Shown in pieces: positions 16,651-24,175 of a DNA stretch of 41,209 nt. Both the position numbers and the translations under genes were made by a program. Each line of letters opens with the position of its first letter. The first letter of the stretch is position 1. The DNA lies in contig VGDX01000017.1 in assembly GCA_016869535.1 (NCBI GenBank), forward strand, positions 1 through 41,209. The letters run 5' to 3'. Below the pieces are notes generated by a model. It saw nothing but the letters and a program-made list of their open reading frames with translations, was not told the origin of the DNA and did no database searches. This DNA comes from Alphaproteobacteria bacterium. Lineage in GTDB: Bacteria > Pseudomonadota > Alphaproteobacteria > Rhizobiales > Methyloligellaceae.

Positions 16651-17685
16651 TCAACCAGATCTCGAGAGCCTCACCGAGGCAAGCTGGCGCTTCAACCGCC
16701 ATCTTTGCACATAGAGGGATCTCAATTGCTCATAGATGCCGAAATGCTGGAACCCGGCGAGAGCTTTTGAGCCGGCGGTAAGCTGGCAAAGACCTATCAG
16801 CTCGCCGCGATAACGGTGGCAATATTCGTGACCATAGGAGGAGAGAGCAGCATTGTTGCAAGCCGCGAAGGCGCGATCGAGAGCCTCGGGTAACACGGGG
16901 GCGATGCGGCGAAGAAAATCCTCGAGTGCCGGTGCGAGCTCGGAAACCATGACGCCGCGGCCCTGCAGCATGATGCGGTCAAGGTCGCGCATCTGCAGTG
17001 TGTCGAGGAGTTCCTCCTCGTAATCTTTTAATGGAAGTCTCCGGCGCGAAGTGTCTTGCTCAAGGCGGTCGCGCTTAGACTTCTTGCGGCGCTGTGTGGC
17101 CTCGAAAGTCTCCCCGTCATAAAGGCTCGGCTTGGCCCCGAGAAAGGCGAGCGCTTGGCGAACGATATCATCGGACTGGCCAAGCCCCTGCTCATACGGG
17201 AAAAGAAAAATGTCCTTCGGCAAGTTCAGGCAGTTCTCGATGCAGACCAGCAATTCGAGCAAGCCGAACAGTCCGATCTGGCCTGCCGGCCATTGACCCT
17301 TGCGCTTTTGCTTTTCCCGGCGGTTCCAGGACGGCATGAATCCGTACGGGCTGCGGTATATCCATATATTCTTAAGCCGAGGACATTCCCGATTGATGCG
17401 ATCGAGCGCGAAATAATATCTGGGGAGCTTGTTGCCGACATGCTCGATCTCGCCCCACTTGGACAGTTGTTTGCGGATGGTCTTGATCTTCGCGATAGTG
17501 TTGCGGTCGCGGATCGTGCGCGTATCGATAAAGGAATCCGGAAAAACGAGATCCGAATGGTCGGTGCTGAAATGAAAGCGCTCCATGGCGCAATAGACCT
17601 GCGGATGCAGGTTTAGGGCGCGCACCAGCCCCTTGGTGCCACTGCGGGGGACGCCGAAAATGATGAAATCGAGTGGTCTAGTCAT
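16651..17685 (-). CDS. Sulfotransferase family protein (second of three)
   Basis: The 344-residue protein has the PAPS-binding loop IIFGVPRSGTKGL at residues 8-20 and a recognisable 3'-phosphate-binding segment (LKNIWIYRSPYGFMPSWNRR). The region after about 190 is strongly basic (RRKKSKRDR) and the C-terminus is long and helical. The start is ATG 17685 and matches the expected short strand before the loop. It is divergent from the FkbM gene, with 126-132 bp between them, and is followed by the Nudix gene. The acceptor is unknown; a surface glycan or lipid is the likeliest. Confidence 0.85.
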   Translation of the reverse strand: MTRPLDFIIFGVPRSGTKGLVRALNLHPQVYCAMERFHFSTDHSDLVFPDSFIDTRTIRDRNTIAKIKTIRKQLSKWGEIEHVGNKLPRYYFALDRINRECPRLKNIWIYRSPYGFMPSWNRREKQKRKGQWPAGQIGLFGLLELLVCIENCLNLPKDIFLFPYEQGLGQSDDIVRQALAFLGAKPSLYDGETFEATQRRKKSKRDRLEQDTSRRRLPLKDYEEELLDTLQMRDLDRIMLQGRGVMVSELAPALEDFLRRIAPVLPEALDRAFAACNNAALSSYGHEYCHRYRGELIGLCQLTAGSKALAGFQHFGIYEQLRSLYVQRWRLKRQLASVRLSRSG

Positions 17686-17817
17686 GATTGAGAGGGTGAA
17701 TCAGGTCGCGACAGCCGACGACAAGAGCTTTCATACCGGGTAGTAAGCATCCACCACAAGCTGCGTCCAGACGTCTCCAGAGAGCGTGGTAACCGGCTTC
17801 AACAAGATTTTGTGCCT

Positions 17818-18615
17818 ATGATGGTGAATTTGCGAGAAGTGGTCAGACAGGCGCTGCCACCAAAGGTGGTTCACGCTTATCGCGTGATCCGCCATACCAT
17901 GCTGTGGCCGCATGAATGGGAGATGGTAGCCGCGCGGCAGTTCCTCTCTCCCCACAAGGTCGCCGTCGATGTCGGAGCCAATGTCGGACTGTTCGCATCC
18001 GTATTGGCCCGCCACTCGCGAAAAGTCATTGCTTTCGAGGCGAACCCCGAATGTGCCGCGCATCTGGCCAAGGTCATGCCGCGTAACTGCGAGATCGTTG
18101 CCAAAGCGGTTTCCGATCATGCCGGCCGAACAACGCTGCGCGTGCCAGTTTCCGATGGTACGATCAGCCATGCTCTGGGCAGGCTCGAAAGGGCGAACCG
18201 CCTTGACGCCGGCCCTGAGGCGGCAAATTGTGTGACATATACGGTCGAAACAGTCACCCTCGACCGGGTTTTGCTTGCGCAGGAGCCGTCTTCTGACCGG
18301 ATCGGGTTTGTCAATATCGATGCCGAAGGTCATGAGTTCGCGATATTGCGCGGCGGCGAAGGTATGCTTGCGGCACATCGGCCGGTGTTGCTACTCGAGC
18401 TTGAGTACCGACATGGTTCGCAGGTCGCCGAAATATTCGAGTGGCTCGAACGGAGACGTTATGTGCCGCGCGCGCTCATCGATACCCGAAACCTTACATC
18501 GATCGATGCGGAGGGCCTTCGCCCTTTACAAGATGACGAACGCTTGGCGCGGCGGCTTGCTGGCGATCGACACGCTGGCTACGTCAACAACGTATTCTTT
18601 CTGCCTGAGGCCTAG
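17818..18615 (+). CDS. FkbM family methyltransferase
   Basis: The protein of about 265 residues shows the FkbM methyltransferase pattern: VAVDVGANVGLFASVLAR (SAM loop), KVIAFEANPECAAHL, CEIVAKAVSDHAGRTTL, VETVTLDRVL, IGFVNIDAEGHEFAILRGG and VLLLELEYRHG. Family members O-methylate sugars or related hydroxyls and are common in exopolysaccharide and nodulation-type glycan loci. Start choice is uncertain (GTG 17812, ATG 17818, ATG 17821) and no clear ribosome-binding site is visible. It is followed after 24 bp by a sulfotransferase gene and then ManC, forming a plus-strand unit. Confidence 0.85.
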   Translation: MMVNLREVVRQALPPKVVHAYRVIRHTMLWPHEWEMVAARQFLSPHKVAVDVGANVGLFASVLARHSRKVIAFEANPECAAHLAKVMPRNCEIVAKAVSDHAGRTTLRVPVSDGTISHALGRLERANRLDAGPEAANCVTYTVETVTLDRVLLAQEPSSDRIGFVNIDAEGHEFAILRGGEGMLAAHRPVLLLELEYRHGSQVAEIFEWLERRRYVPRALIDTRNLTSIDAEGLRPLQDDERLARRLAGDRHAGYVNNVFFLPEA

Positions 18616-18639
18616 AGGCTGCACCACACAGGCACAACT

Positions 18640-19482
18640 TTGACCAAGCTCATTTATATCGGGGGCTACGGCCGTAGCGGATCGACCCTGCTTGAGTATC
18701 TCCTGGCCACGCATCCCGAGGTCGTCGCCTGTGGCGAGGTCGAGCGTCATCTGAGACGCTTCGGCCGCCGCAAAATATGCACATGCAGGCAACGTATGCA
18801 GGACTGCCCGGTGTGGAGCCCATTTCAGCATACGGAGAAAGATTTGAAAGGCTGGAGCCATGAACAACTCACGCTGGCTTTGCTTGATCATGTCTCGAGG
18901 GACTATTCCGTTATGGTCGATTCCTCGAAGACGGCCTGGCGGTCCACATTCATCCCAATCCGACTTCGGCGAAAGCTCGGAGCCGACTTTCTCCTCGTGC
19001 ATATCGTGCGCGATCCTCGCGGCGTTTCTTGGTCGGCGATAAGGACGCGGTGGCGCCCCAAGCAGGGCCGCTATGATTCCGCGACGACCGCGACGCTCCG
19101 CGCAGCCTTCGGGTGGAACGCCGCAAATCTCGCTTGCGAGTTGTTCGGCTGGCGCTATCCCAACAACTATCTAAGAGTCCGCTACGAAGACCTCGCAGGC
19201 GCGCCCCGGCAAGTGATCGAGGAGATATACCGGAGGGTTGGTCTCTCTTCGCCTGCCGACAGCAACGAGCCGCACAACAACCGCCACCAGCTTTACGGCA
19301 ACAGAATGCGCTTCAAGCAGGTGTCGGTATCGGACCTGAAGGAAGATATTGTGTGGAAAACCGCCATGCCAAAGGGTTATCGATGGCTGGTGGGGAGTCT
19401 TTGCTGGCCGTTTTTGAGCCGCTATGACTATGGGGCCATAGGCAATCCGGCGCCTGCGAAGAAATGGGAAAGTGATGCGTAA
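18640..19482 (+). CDS. Sulfotransferase family protein (third of three)
   Basis: The 280-residue protein begins with the PAPS-binding loop LIYIGGYGRSGSTLLEYLL, has a short cysteine cluster (KICTCRQRMQDCPVW), and a 3'-phosphate-binding segment VHIVRDPRGVSWSAIRTRW. The start is TTG at 18640, since no ATG fits before the loop; an AGG lies about eight bases upstream. Its end overlaps the start of the ManC gene, so the two are almost certainly cotranscribed and translationally coupled. Confidence 0.84.
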   Translation: MTKLIYIGGYGRSGSTLLEYLLATHPEVVACGEVERHLRRFGRRKICTCRQRMQDCPVWSPFQHTEKDLKGWSHEQLTLALLDHVSRDYSVMVDSSKTAWRSTFIPIRLRRKLGADFLLVHIVRDPRGVSWSAIRTRWRPKQGRYDSATTATLRAAFGWNAANLACELFGWRYPNNYLRVRYEDLAGAPRQVIEEIYRRVGLSSPADSNEPHNNRHQLYGNRMRFKQVSVSDLKEDIVWKTAMPKGYRWLVGSLCWPFLSRYDYGAIGNPAPAKKWESDA

Positions 19483-20902
19483 AGTCTCGCCTTTTGTTCT
19501 TTGCGGCGGCGCGGGCACCAGACTGTGGCCGCTATCCCGAGAAGCCTTCCCCAAGCAGTTCCACAAAATAATTGGAGAGGAGACACTCTTCCAACAAACG
19601 TGCCGCAGGCTCATAGGCGAGACCTTCGGTCCGCTAAATGTGCTGTCGAACCAGCAGCATCGTTTCATCATCGCTGATCAGCTCCAAGAAATCAGCGCGC
19701 CTAGCGCGACGATCATACTCGAGCCGGTCGGACGCAATACCGCGCCGGCAGCCTGCGTGGCGGCGCTGATGGCGGCGCAGGAAGATGCCGACTCGCTCGT
19801 CCTCTTAGCGCCTTCAGATCACGTCATCGCCGACGCTGCCAGCTTTTCTCGGGCCGTGACTGCCGGCACTGACGCAGCACAAGACGGCGCCCTGGTAACC
19901 TTCGGCGTCGAGCCCGATAGCCCACATATCGGCTATGGTTATATCGAGGTGGGGAAGTCAAACGCTGCGGCGCTCACCGTGCGCCGCTTCGTCGAAAAAC
20001 CGTCGCGTCAGGACGCCGAAAAGTATGTAGACAGCGGCCGGTTCTATTGGAACGCCGGCATCTTTCTGTTCAGCGCCGCCGCGATGCTGAAGCTGATCGA
20101 ATTGCACGCACCGGAGATTTTAGCGGTCTGCGGCCAGGCGCTCGCTGATGCGGTAAAGGATCTCGATTTTTTGCGACTGGGTGAAGCTTATACGCGGGCG
20201 CCGGCCATCTCGCTGGACTACGCCGTCGCCGAGAAGGCTGCCAATATCCGTTGTATTCCCCTCGGCACGGCCTGGAGCGATCTCGGCTCATGGTCGTCCG
20301 TGTGGAATCGAATGGAAAAGAACGAGGCCGGCAACGTCACCCAGGGCAACGAAAAGGATCAGGTGCTGTTTGCCAACACGACGGATAGCTACGTCTATAG
20401 CGACCATGGATGTGTCGCCGTCATAGGCCTCGAAAATGTTGTCGTGGTCACCACTGAGGATGCAGTGCTCGTCGCGTCCAAGACCGACGTCGAAGCAGTC
20501 AAGGAGATCATCGAACGTGCCAAGACGAGCGGCAAGACTTATGCGCTTCATCACAACCGCGTCTACCGTCCCTGGGGCTGGTATCAGACGCTGAACCGGG
20601 GTGACCGTTACCAGGTCAAGCGCATCATGGTGAAGCCAGGCGGCATCCTGTCGCTGCAAATCCACAACCATCGATCGGAACATTGGGTCGTGGTGAGCGG
20701 CAGCCTTCACGTCACCAAGGACGACAACACCGCAATCCTGTCAGAAAATCAGTCGACTTACATTCCGATCGGAAGCCGCCACCGGATCGCCAATCTTGGC
20801 GAAGTTCCAGCCTATCTGATCGAGATCCAATCGGGCACTTATCTCGGTGAAGACGATATCGTTAGATTCGACGACGTTTACGGTCGTAAAACGGAGGAAT
20901 GA
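19475..20902 (+). CDS. manC: Mannose-1-phosphate guanylyltransferase / mannose-6-phosphate isomerase
   Basis: The 475-residue bifunctional enzyme starts at ATG 19475 (a GTG three bases earlier is also open). The nucleotidyltransferase signature LCGGAGTRLWPLSREAFPKQF is split here as LCGGAGTRLWPL and SREAFPKQF (about 9-29). Also present are ILEPVGRNTAPA, LLAPSDHVI, VEKPS and FYWNAGIFLF. The C-terminal cupin isomerase domain (about 360-470) has RPWGWYQTL, GDRYQVKRI, PGGILSLQIHNHRSEHW and YIPIGSRHRI. It makes GDP-mannose in the cytoplasm for mannose-derived sugars. The overlap with the preceding sulfotransferase implies an operon. Confidence 0.93.
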   Translation: MRKVSPFVLCGGAGTRLWPLSREAFPKQFHKIIGEETLFQQTCRRLIGETFGPLNVLSNQQHRFIIADQLQEISAPSATIILEPVGRNTAPAACVAALMAAQEDADSLVLLAPSDHVIADAASFSRAVTAGTDAAQDGALVTFGVEPDSPHIGYGYIEVGKSNAAALTVRRFVEKPSRQDAEKYVDSGRFYWNAGIFLFSAAAMLKLIELHAPEILAVCGQALADAVKDLDFLRLGEAYTRAPAISLDYAVAEKAANIRCIPLGTAWSDLGSWSSVWNRMEKNEAGNVTQGNEKDQVLFANTTDSYVYSDHGCVAVIGLENVVVVTTEDAVLVASKTDVEAVKEIIERAKTSGKTYALHHNRVYRPWGWYQTLNRGDRYQVKRIMVKPGGILSLQIHNHRSEHWVVVSGSLHVTKDDNTAILSENQSTYIPIGSRHRIANLGEVPAYLIEIQSGTYLGEDDIVRFDDVYGRKTEE

Positions 20903-21034
20903 CCCGAGTCAATTTTTTTGGCAAGCCAGCGTGCTAATAGCTAAGTCCTCTTGCCTTTGGCACGGCAGGGGCTCATGGCCTATAGTCTCGACCTCGGGAG
21001 GAGTTTCGTCACCCAAACGGAGAAGACAATCGTA

Positions 21035-21508
21035 ATGCGCAAATTCGTCACCCTTGCTGCCCTTGGCCTTTTGGGCCTCATCGTCTCGGCTGGTGTTCTC
21101 AAGGCCCAGGTCCTGTTCGATCCTTCGGTTCATCGGCTCGAGCGGCTCGAGCCACTCGTTCTCGGTTCAGAGGACAACAGCTTCTACATGGAGCCGCGGG
21201 AATACCGCCTCAAGGTCGGCCAGGGCTATCGCTGGAAGATCAAAGCGGCGACCGATTTCGAATACGCCTTCATCGCTCCGGCATTCTTCCGCAATGTCTG
21301 GATCCGCAAGGTCGAGATCGGCGAAATCGAGGTCAAGACGGGCATGATCGACGAGCTCGAATTCGAGGATGAGGGCGAGCTCGAAGTATTTTTCGTGGCC
21401 ATTCGACCGGGAACCTACGAGTTCGGCCCGCGCGGCATGGAAGCGCGCGGCGTGAAAGGCACCATTATCGTCGCGGCCGAGGACGACGGCCCCCCGAAGG
21501 CCGAGTAG
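21035..21508 (+). CDS. Exported cupredoxin-like protein without copper ligands
   Basis: I start at ATG 21035, where GGAGA lies upstream and a clear signal peptide begins (MRKFVTLAALGLLGLIVSAG, then VLKAQ). The 157-residue product looks like a single beta-sandwich: YRLKVGQGYRWKI, then EVFFVAIRPGTYEFGPRGME and GVKGTIIVAAEDD at the end, the pattern of cupredoxin-type periplasmic proteins. It has no cysteine and no histidine in the mature core, so a classical copper site is missing. It is probably periplasmic. The gene lies downstream of manC after 132 bp; a functional link is not evident. Confidence 0.65.
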   Translation: MRKFVTLAALGLLGLIVSAGVLKAQVLFDPSVHRLERLEPLVLGSEDNSFYMEPREYRLKVGQGYRWKIKAATDFEYAFIAPAFFRNVWIRKVEIGEIEVKTGMIDELEFEDEGELEVFFVAIRPGTYEFGPRGMEARGVKGTIIVAAEDDGPPKAE

Positions 21509-21597
21509 TTCCAAATTACCGGCAGCACTTGCGGCCTATTTCTGGGGCGAAGCTCTTGGGCTAAAATTGGCCGGAACTCGTTCAAGGGAGACGCACC

Positions 21598-21900
21598 ATG
21601 CACCCAATGAACGCGGTCGCCGGTATTGGCGCCGCATTCCTGCTGGCTGTCGCGTCGCAGCCGGCGGAAGCGCGCATTCAATGCAAAGGCAATTATCAGG
21701 TGACCAAATACGGGCTGATCGCCACGCCCTATTGCCAGGAGGGGCAGATCGCCGCCGTGGCGCGTAGTTACGGCGTGAGAGTAACTGACGAACAGGTCCG
21801 CAACGATCCTTTGACCAAGGTGAACCTCTGCTACCGGTTCGGTGGCGACGTGCGGCTGAAGGGAGCCTGCGGCGCCTACGCTCCCGAGCAATATCGTTAG
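21598..21900 (+). CDS. Small secreted rhizobial-type hypothetical protein
   Basis: The 100-residue protein has a signal peptide (about 1-25, ending near PAEA) and a small mature domain with four cysteines (IQCKGNYQ, TPYCQEGQIA, VNLCYRFGGD, GACGAYAPEQYR) that could form two disulfides in the periplasm. GGGAG lies eight bases before ATG 21598. I recall closely similar proteins in Bradyrhizobium-like genomes without an assigned function. Confidence 0.75.
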   Translation: MHPMNAVAGIGAAFLLAVASQPAEARIQCKGNYQVTKYGLIATPYCQEGQIAAVARSYGVRVTDEQVRNDPLTKVNLCYRFGGDVRLKGACGAYAPEQYR

Positions 21901-22045
21901 GCAGCGCGCGTTTATGGCGTCGACGATGGCGTAAAGGTCGGTCAAGGCCGCCGGCCTTGGTTGGATGACCCGACTTTATCCTTATTTCAGGGCTAGGGTT
22001 TAAGGCCTTGAATCGCCGAGCAGCGAAATTGCGGGAGGGCAACGC

Positions 22046-23059
22046 TTGCGCCTGATTTTCTCGGTCTTTACCGCCATCGTCATTATTGCCGCGGCCATTT
22101 TCTTCTTCGGGCCGCTGCTCATTTCTACCGACGGGGTGCGCGACCAGCTGCTGGCGCAAGTCGAGAGCGCCACGGGCTATCGTCTGCGGGTCGATGGACC
22201 GGTCAAATTCTCGCTTTTCCCTTCCCTCGATCTCGTGGCCGAGGATGTCGGCGTGTCGCAAGGCGGCGCGCCGGGCACCGAGATCGCGAAAGCCAAAAAG
22301 CTCCGTTTCGGCCTCGTCTGGTCGGCGCTGTGGGGCGGCAAGGTGCAGCTCACCGAAGTCACCCTGGTCGATCCCGTCATCGCCGTGCCGGCGCGGACCA
22401 CGCTAGTGCAGGGACAAGGGGTTGGGGCTGGGGATGGAGCCGGAACGGCCGGTCAGGCGGGACCGAGCGGACGGTCTGCCGCCGCAGCCTTGCAAAATCT
22501 CACCCTCGACAAACTGGTCATCAAGAATGGCACGGTGATCCTGCCGCCTGCCGCCAACGCGCCTGGCAAGCGCATCGAGCAATTGAACCTCACGGCCTCG
22601 CTGCCATCTTTCGACGGGCCGCTCGCCTTCGACATGAAGGCCGCCTATGACGGCAAGCCCGTGAAGGCGGCCGGCTCGATCGGCGGTTTCGGCCCCTTCC
22701 TCAACGGCACGCCGGCCAAAATCTCTCTCGCCGTCGAGGCGCCGCCTCATCTCAGCGAGCAAGCGAGCGTTGCCGGCACCGCGTCATATAAAGACGATAT
22801 CTTCACGCTCAGCCAGTTCACGGCGAAATCGGGCGACAAGTTTCTGAGCGGCAACGCCACCTACCAGAACCAAACCCTCACGCTGTCGAATTTCACCGCC
22901 AAGGCGGGCAACAACCTGAATTTTGCACGCGTCCGAACTGGCAAGAGCGGTACCTCCGGCTGGAAGTTCGGCGACCTCAGCGCCGTGCCACTGCAACACC
23001 TGAAGCGGATTGGAAAGGTTTCCAACAACATGATCGGCTTCGCCTTCTTTAGTCTTTGA
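22046..23059 (+). CDS. AsmA family protein, truncated and fused to foreign tail
   Basis: TTG 22046 is preceded by GGGAGGG six bases upstream. The N-terminus has one membrane anchor (residues 1-28) and the AsmA start pattern: GVRDQLLAQVESATGYRLRV, VKFSLFPSLDLVAEDVGVS, GLVWSALWGGKVQLTEVTLVDP. AsmA proteins span the periplasm, help outer-membrane lipid transport and are usually 600-1200 residues. Here the AsmA-like repeats (FTAKSGDKFLSGNATY, FTAKAGNNLN) stop at about residue 290, near 22915. The last 48 or so residues are simply the antisense of the convergent amidotransferase gene. The gene is therefore a 3'-truncated fragment and probably not functional. Confidence 0.8.
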   Translation: MRLIFSVFTAIVIIAAAIFFFGPLLISTDGVRDQLLAQVESATGYRLRVDGPVKFSLFPSLDLVAEDVGVSQGGAPGTEIAKAKKLRFGLVWSALWGGKVQLTEVTLVDPVIAVPARTTLVQGQGVGAGDGAGTAGQAGPSGRSAAAALQNLTLDKLVIKNGTVILPPAANAPGKRIEQLNLTASLPSFDGPLAFDMKAAYDGKPVKAAGSIGGFGPFLNGTPAKISLAVEAPPHLSEQASVAGTASYKDDIFTLSQFTAKSGDKFLSGNATYQNQTLTLSNFTAKAGNNLNFARVRTGKSGTSGWKFGDLSAVPLQHLKRIGKVSNNMIGFAFFSL

Positions 23060-23422
23060 CACCGGCATGACTCCAACCTCAGGAGACTTTCCGGGGGCGA
23101 CCCGGCCGCCAAGCGCATCAGCAAGCAATTGATGGCCGAGGCAAATTCCGAGGTAGGGGCGTTGCATTTCCATCACAAACTTTCTGATCGCCTCCTTTTC
23201 GGTACGAAGCCAAGGATATTGGTCTTCCTGCCACACGTCCTGAGGTCCGCCCATGACGAGCATGACGTCGAATGGATCAAGGTCGGGGATGTTCTCGCCC
23301 TTATCGAGTTCGACGGTGTGAACTTGGAAACCATCCTCACCGAAGAAGTTGCTGAAAATCCCTGGATGCTCGACGGTGGCATGCTGCAAGACGATCAGAT
23401 TGATCGGAGATTGCTTTGGCAT
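22784..23422 (-). CDS. Class I glutamine amidotransferase, truncated and fused to foreign tail
   Basis: The first 169 residues are a good class I glutamine amidotransferase: LDPFDVMLVMGGPQDVW, the nucleophile Cys94 in YLGICLGHQLLADALGG, and LQWHGAEVAELPAGG followed by LASSDACKIQ. In the family the next segment carries the catalytic His-x-Glu (about F-HVE). Here that segment is missing, and residues after 169 are antisense of the AsmA gene. Without the His-Glu pair the enzyme should be inactive. It begins at ATG 23422 and is convergent with the AsmA fragment. Confidence 0.8.
   Translation of the reverse strand: MPKQSPINLIVLQHATVEHPGIFSNFFGEDGFQVHTVELDKGENIPDLDPFDVMLVMGGPQDVWQEDQYPWLRTEKEAIRKFVMEMQRPYLGICLGHQLLADALGGRVAPGKSPEVGVMPVSKTKEGEADHVVGNLSNPLQVLQWHGAEVAELPAGGTALASSDACKIQVVARLGGEIRQREGLVLVGGVAAQKLVARFRRELAEREDIVFI
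22905..22925. other. Rearrangement breakpoint joining two truncated genes
   Basis: Reading plus, AsmA repeat coding (..KAGNNLN) ends here. Reading minus, amidotransferase coding ends with ..DACKIQ at 22916. Both genes lose homology within a few bases of each other, which is what a deletion or inversion junction, or a misjoined assembly, would give. Confidence 0.65.
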
Positions 23423-23582
23423 CGCTCGTACCCCCTACAATTGGCCAGCACTCTAATCGCGCGTCAGTTGCCGCCACTGACCAAAGCAAGGCCGCAAGCG
23501 CCGTTTGCTAGATGGGATACCCGTAGCGGAGTGGCCAATTGCTTCCGCCACGCAACTCCCTTGAGGCGCGTTGTCTCGCCTT

Positions 23583-24173
23583 CTAGCCAACGATCATCAT
23601 GAGTCCCGTAAGGCCTACCGCGGTACCTGCCGCACGCCGGACCAGGTTCCTGTTTTCTATGGCGGCAAAGGCAGCGCCCAGAGCGATGCCAGCGCAGTGC
23701 AGCATAACGGTTGCGAGCAGAAATCCTAAGAAATAGGAGGTCGGCACGATGCCCGTTGTGGCACCTTCCAATCCGTGTGCTGTGCCGTGAAAGACCGCGA
23801 ATGCGCCAACCAGTACGGTGGCAAAAATCAGTGACAAGCGGGTTGCCACTACGATCAACATCCCCAAGACCAGCACCGAAGCTGCAATTCCTTGCTCTAC
23901 CCCGGGGAGTCCCAAACCGGTCGCGCCAAGCACCGCGCCGACCGCCATCATGAGGACGAAGGCGAGGGGGACTGTCCAGATCGTGCGACCGCCCAGGCAG
24001 AACGCCAGGAACCCAACGGCGATCATGGCAATGACGTGGTCGATGCCGCCTAGCGGATGAAGGAAACCCTGAAGCGCTGTATGGCCAAATTCGTGGCCTG
24101 GATGCGCAAAGGCCGGGCTGGCGCAGAGTGCAATCGCTCCCGCGATCAGGGCGGTTTTCGAAAATCGAGACAT
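23583..24173 (-). CDS. HupE/UreJ family nickel permease
   Basis: The 196-residue protein has a signal peptide (cleavage near AFA/HPG) exposing the HupE/UreJ N-terminal histidine motif HPGHEFGH (24-31) and then HPLGGIDH (39-46). Further conserved histidines occur in AVFHGTAHGLEG. About six hydrophobic spans follow. Family members import or handle nickel (or cobalt) for hydrogenase or urease. No hydrogenase or urease gene is in this window; instead the gene starts two bases after the stop of the guanidinase-like gene, implying a coupled operon in which nickel feeds that hydrolase. Confidence 0.88.
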   Translation of the reverse strand: MSRFSKTALIAGAIALCASPAFAHPGHEFGHTALQGFLHPLGGIDHVIAMIAVGFLAFCLGGRTIWTVPLAFVLMMAVGAVLGATGLGLPGVEQGIAASVLVLGMLIVVATRLSLIFATVLVGAFAVFHGTAHGLEGATTGIVPTSYFLGFLLATVMLHCAGIALGAAFAAIENRNLVRRAAGTAVGLTGLMMIVG

Positions 24174-24175
24174 TG

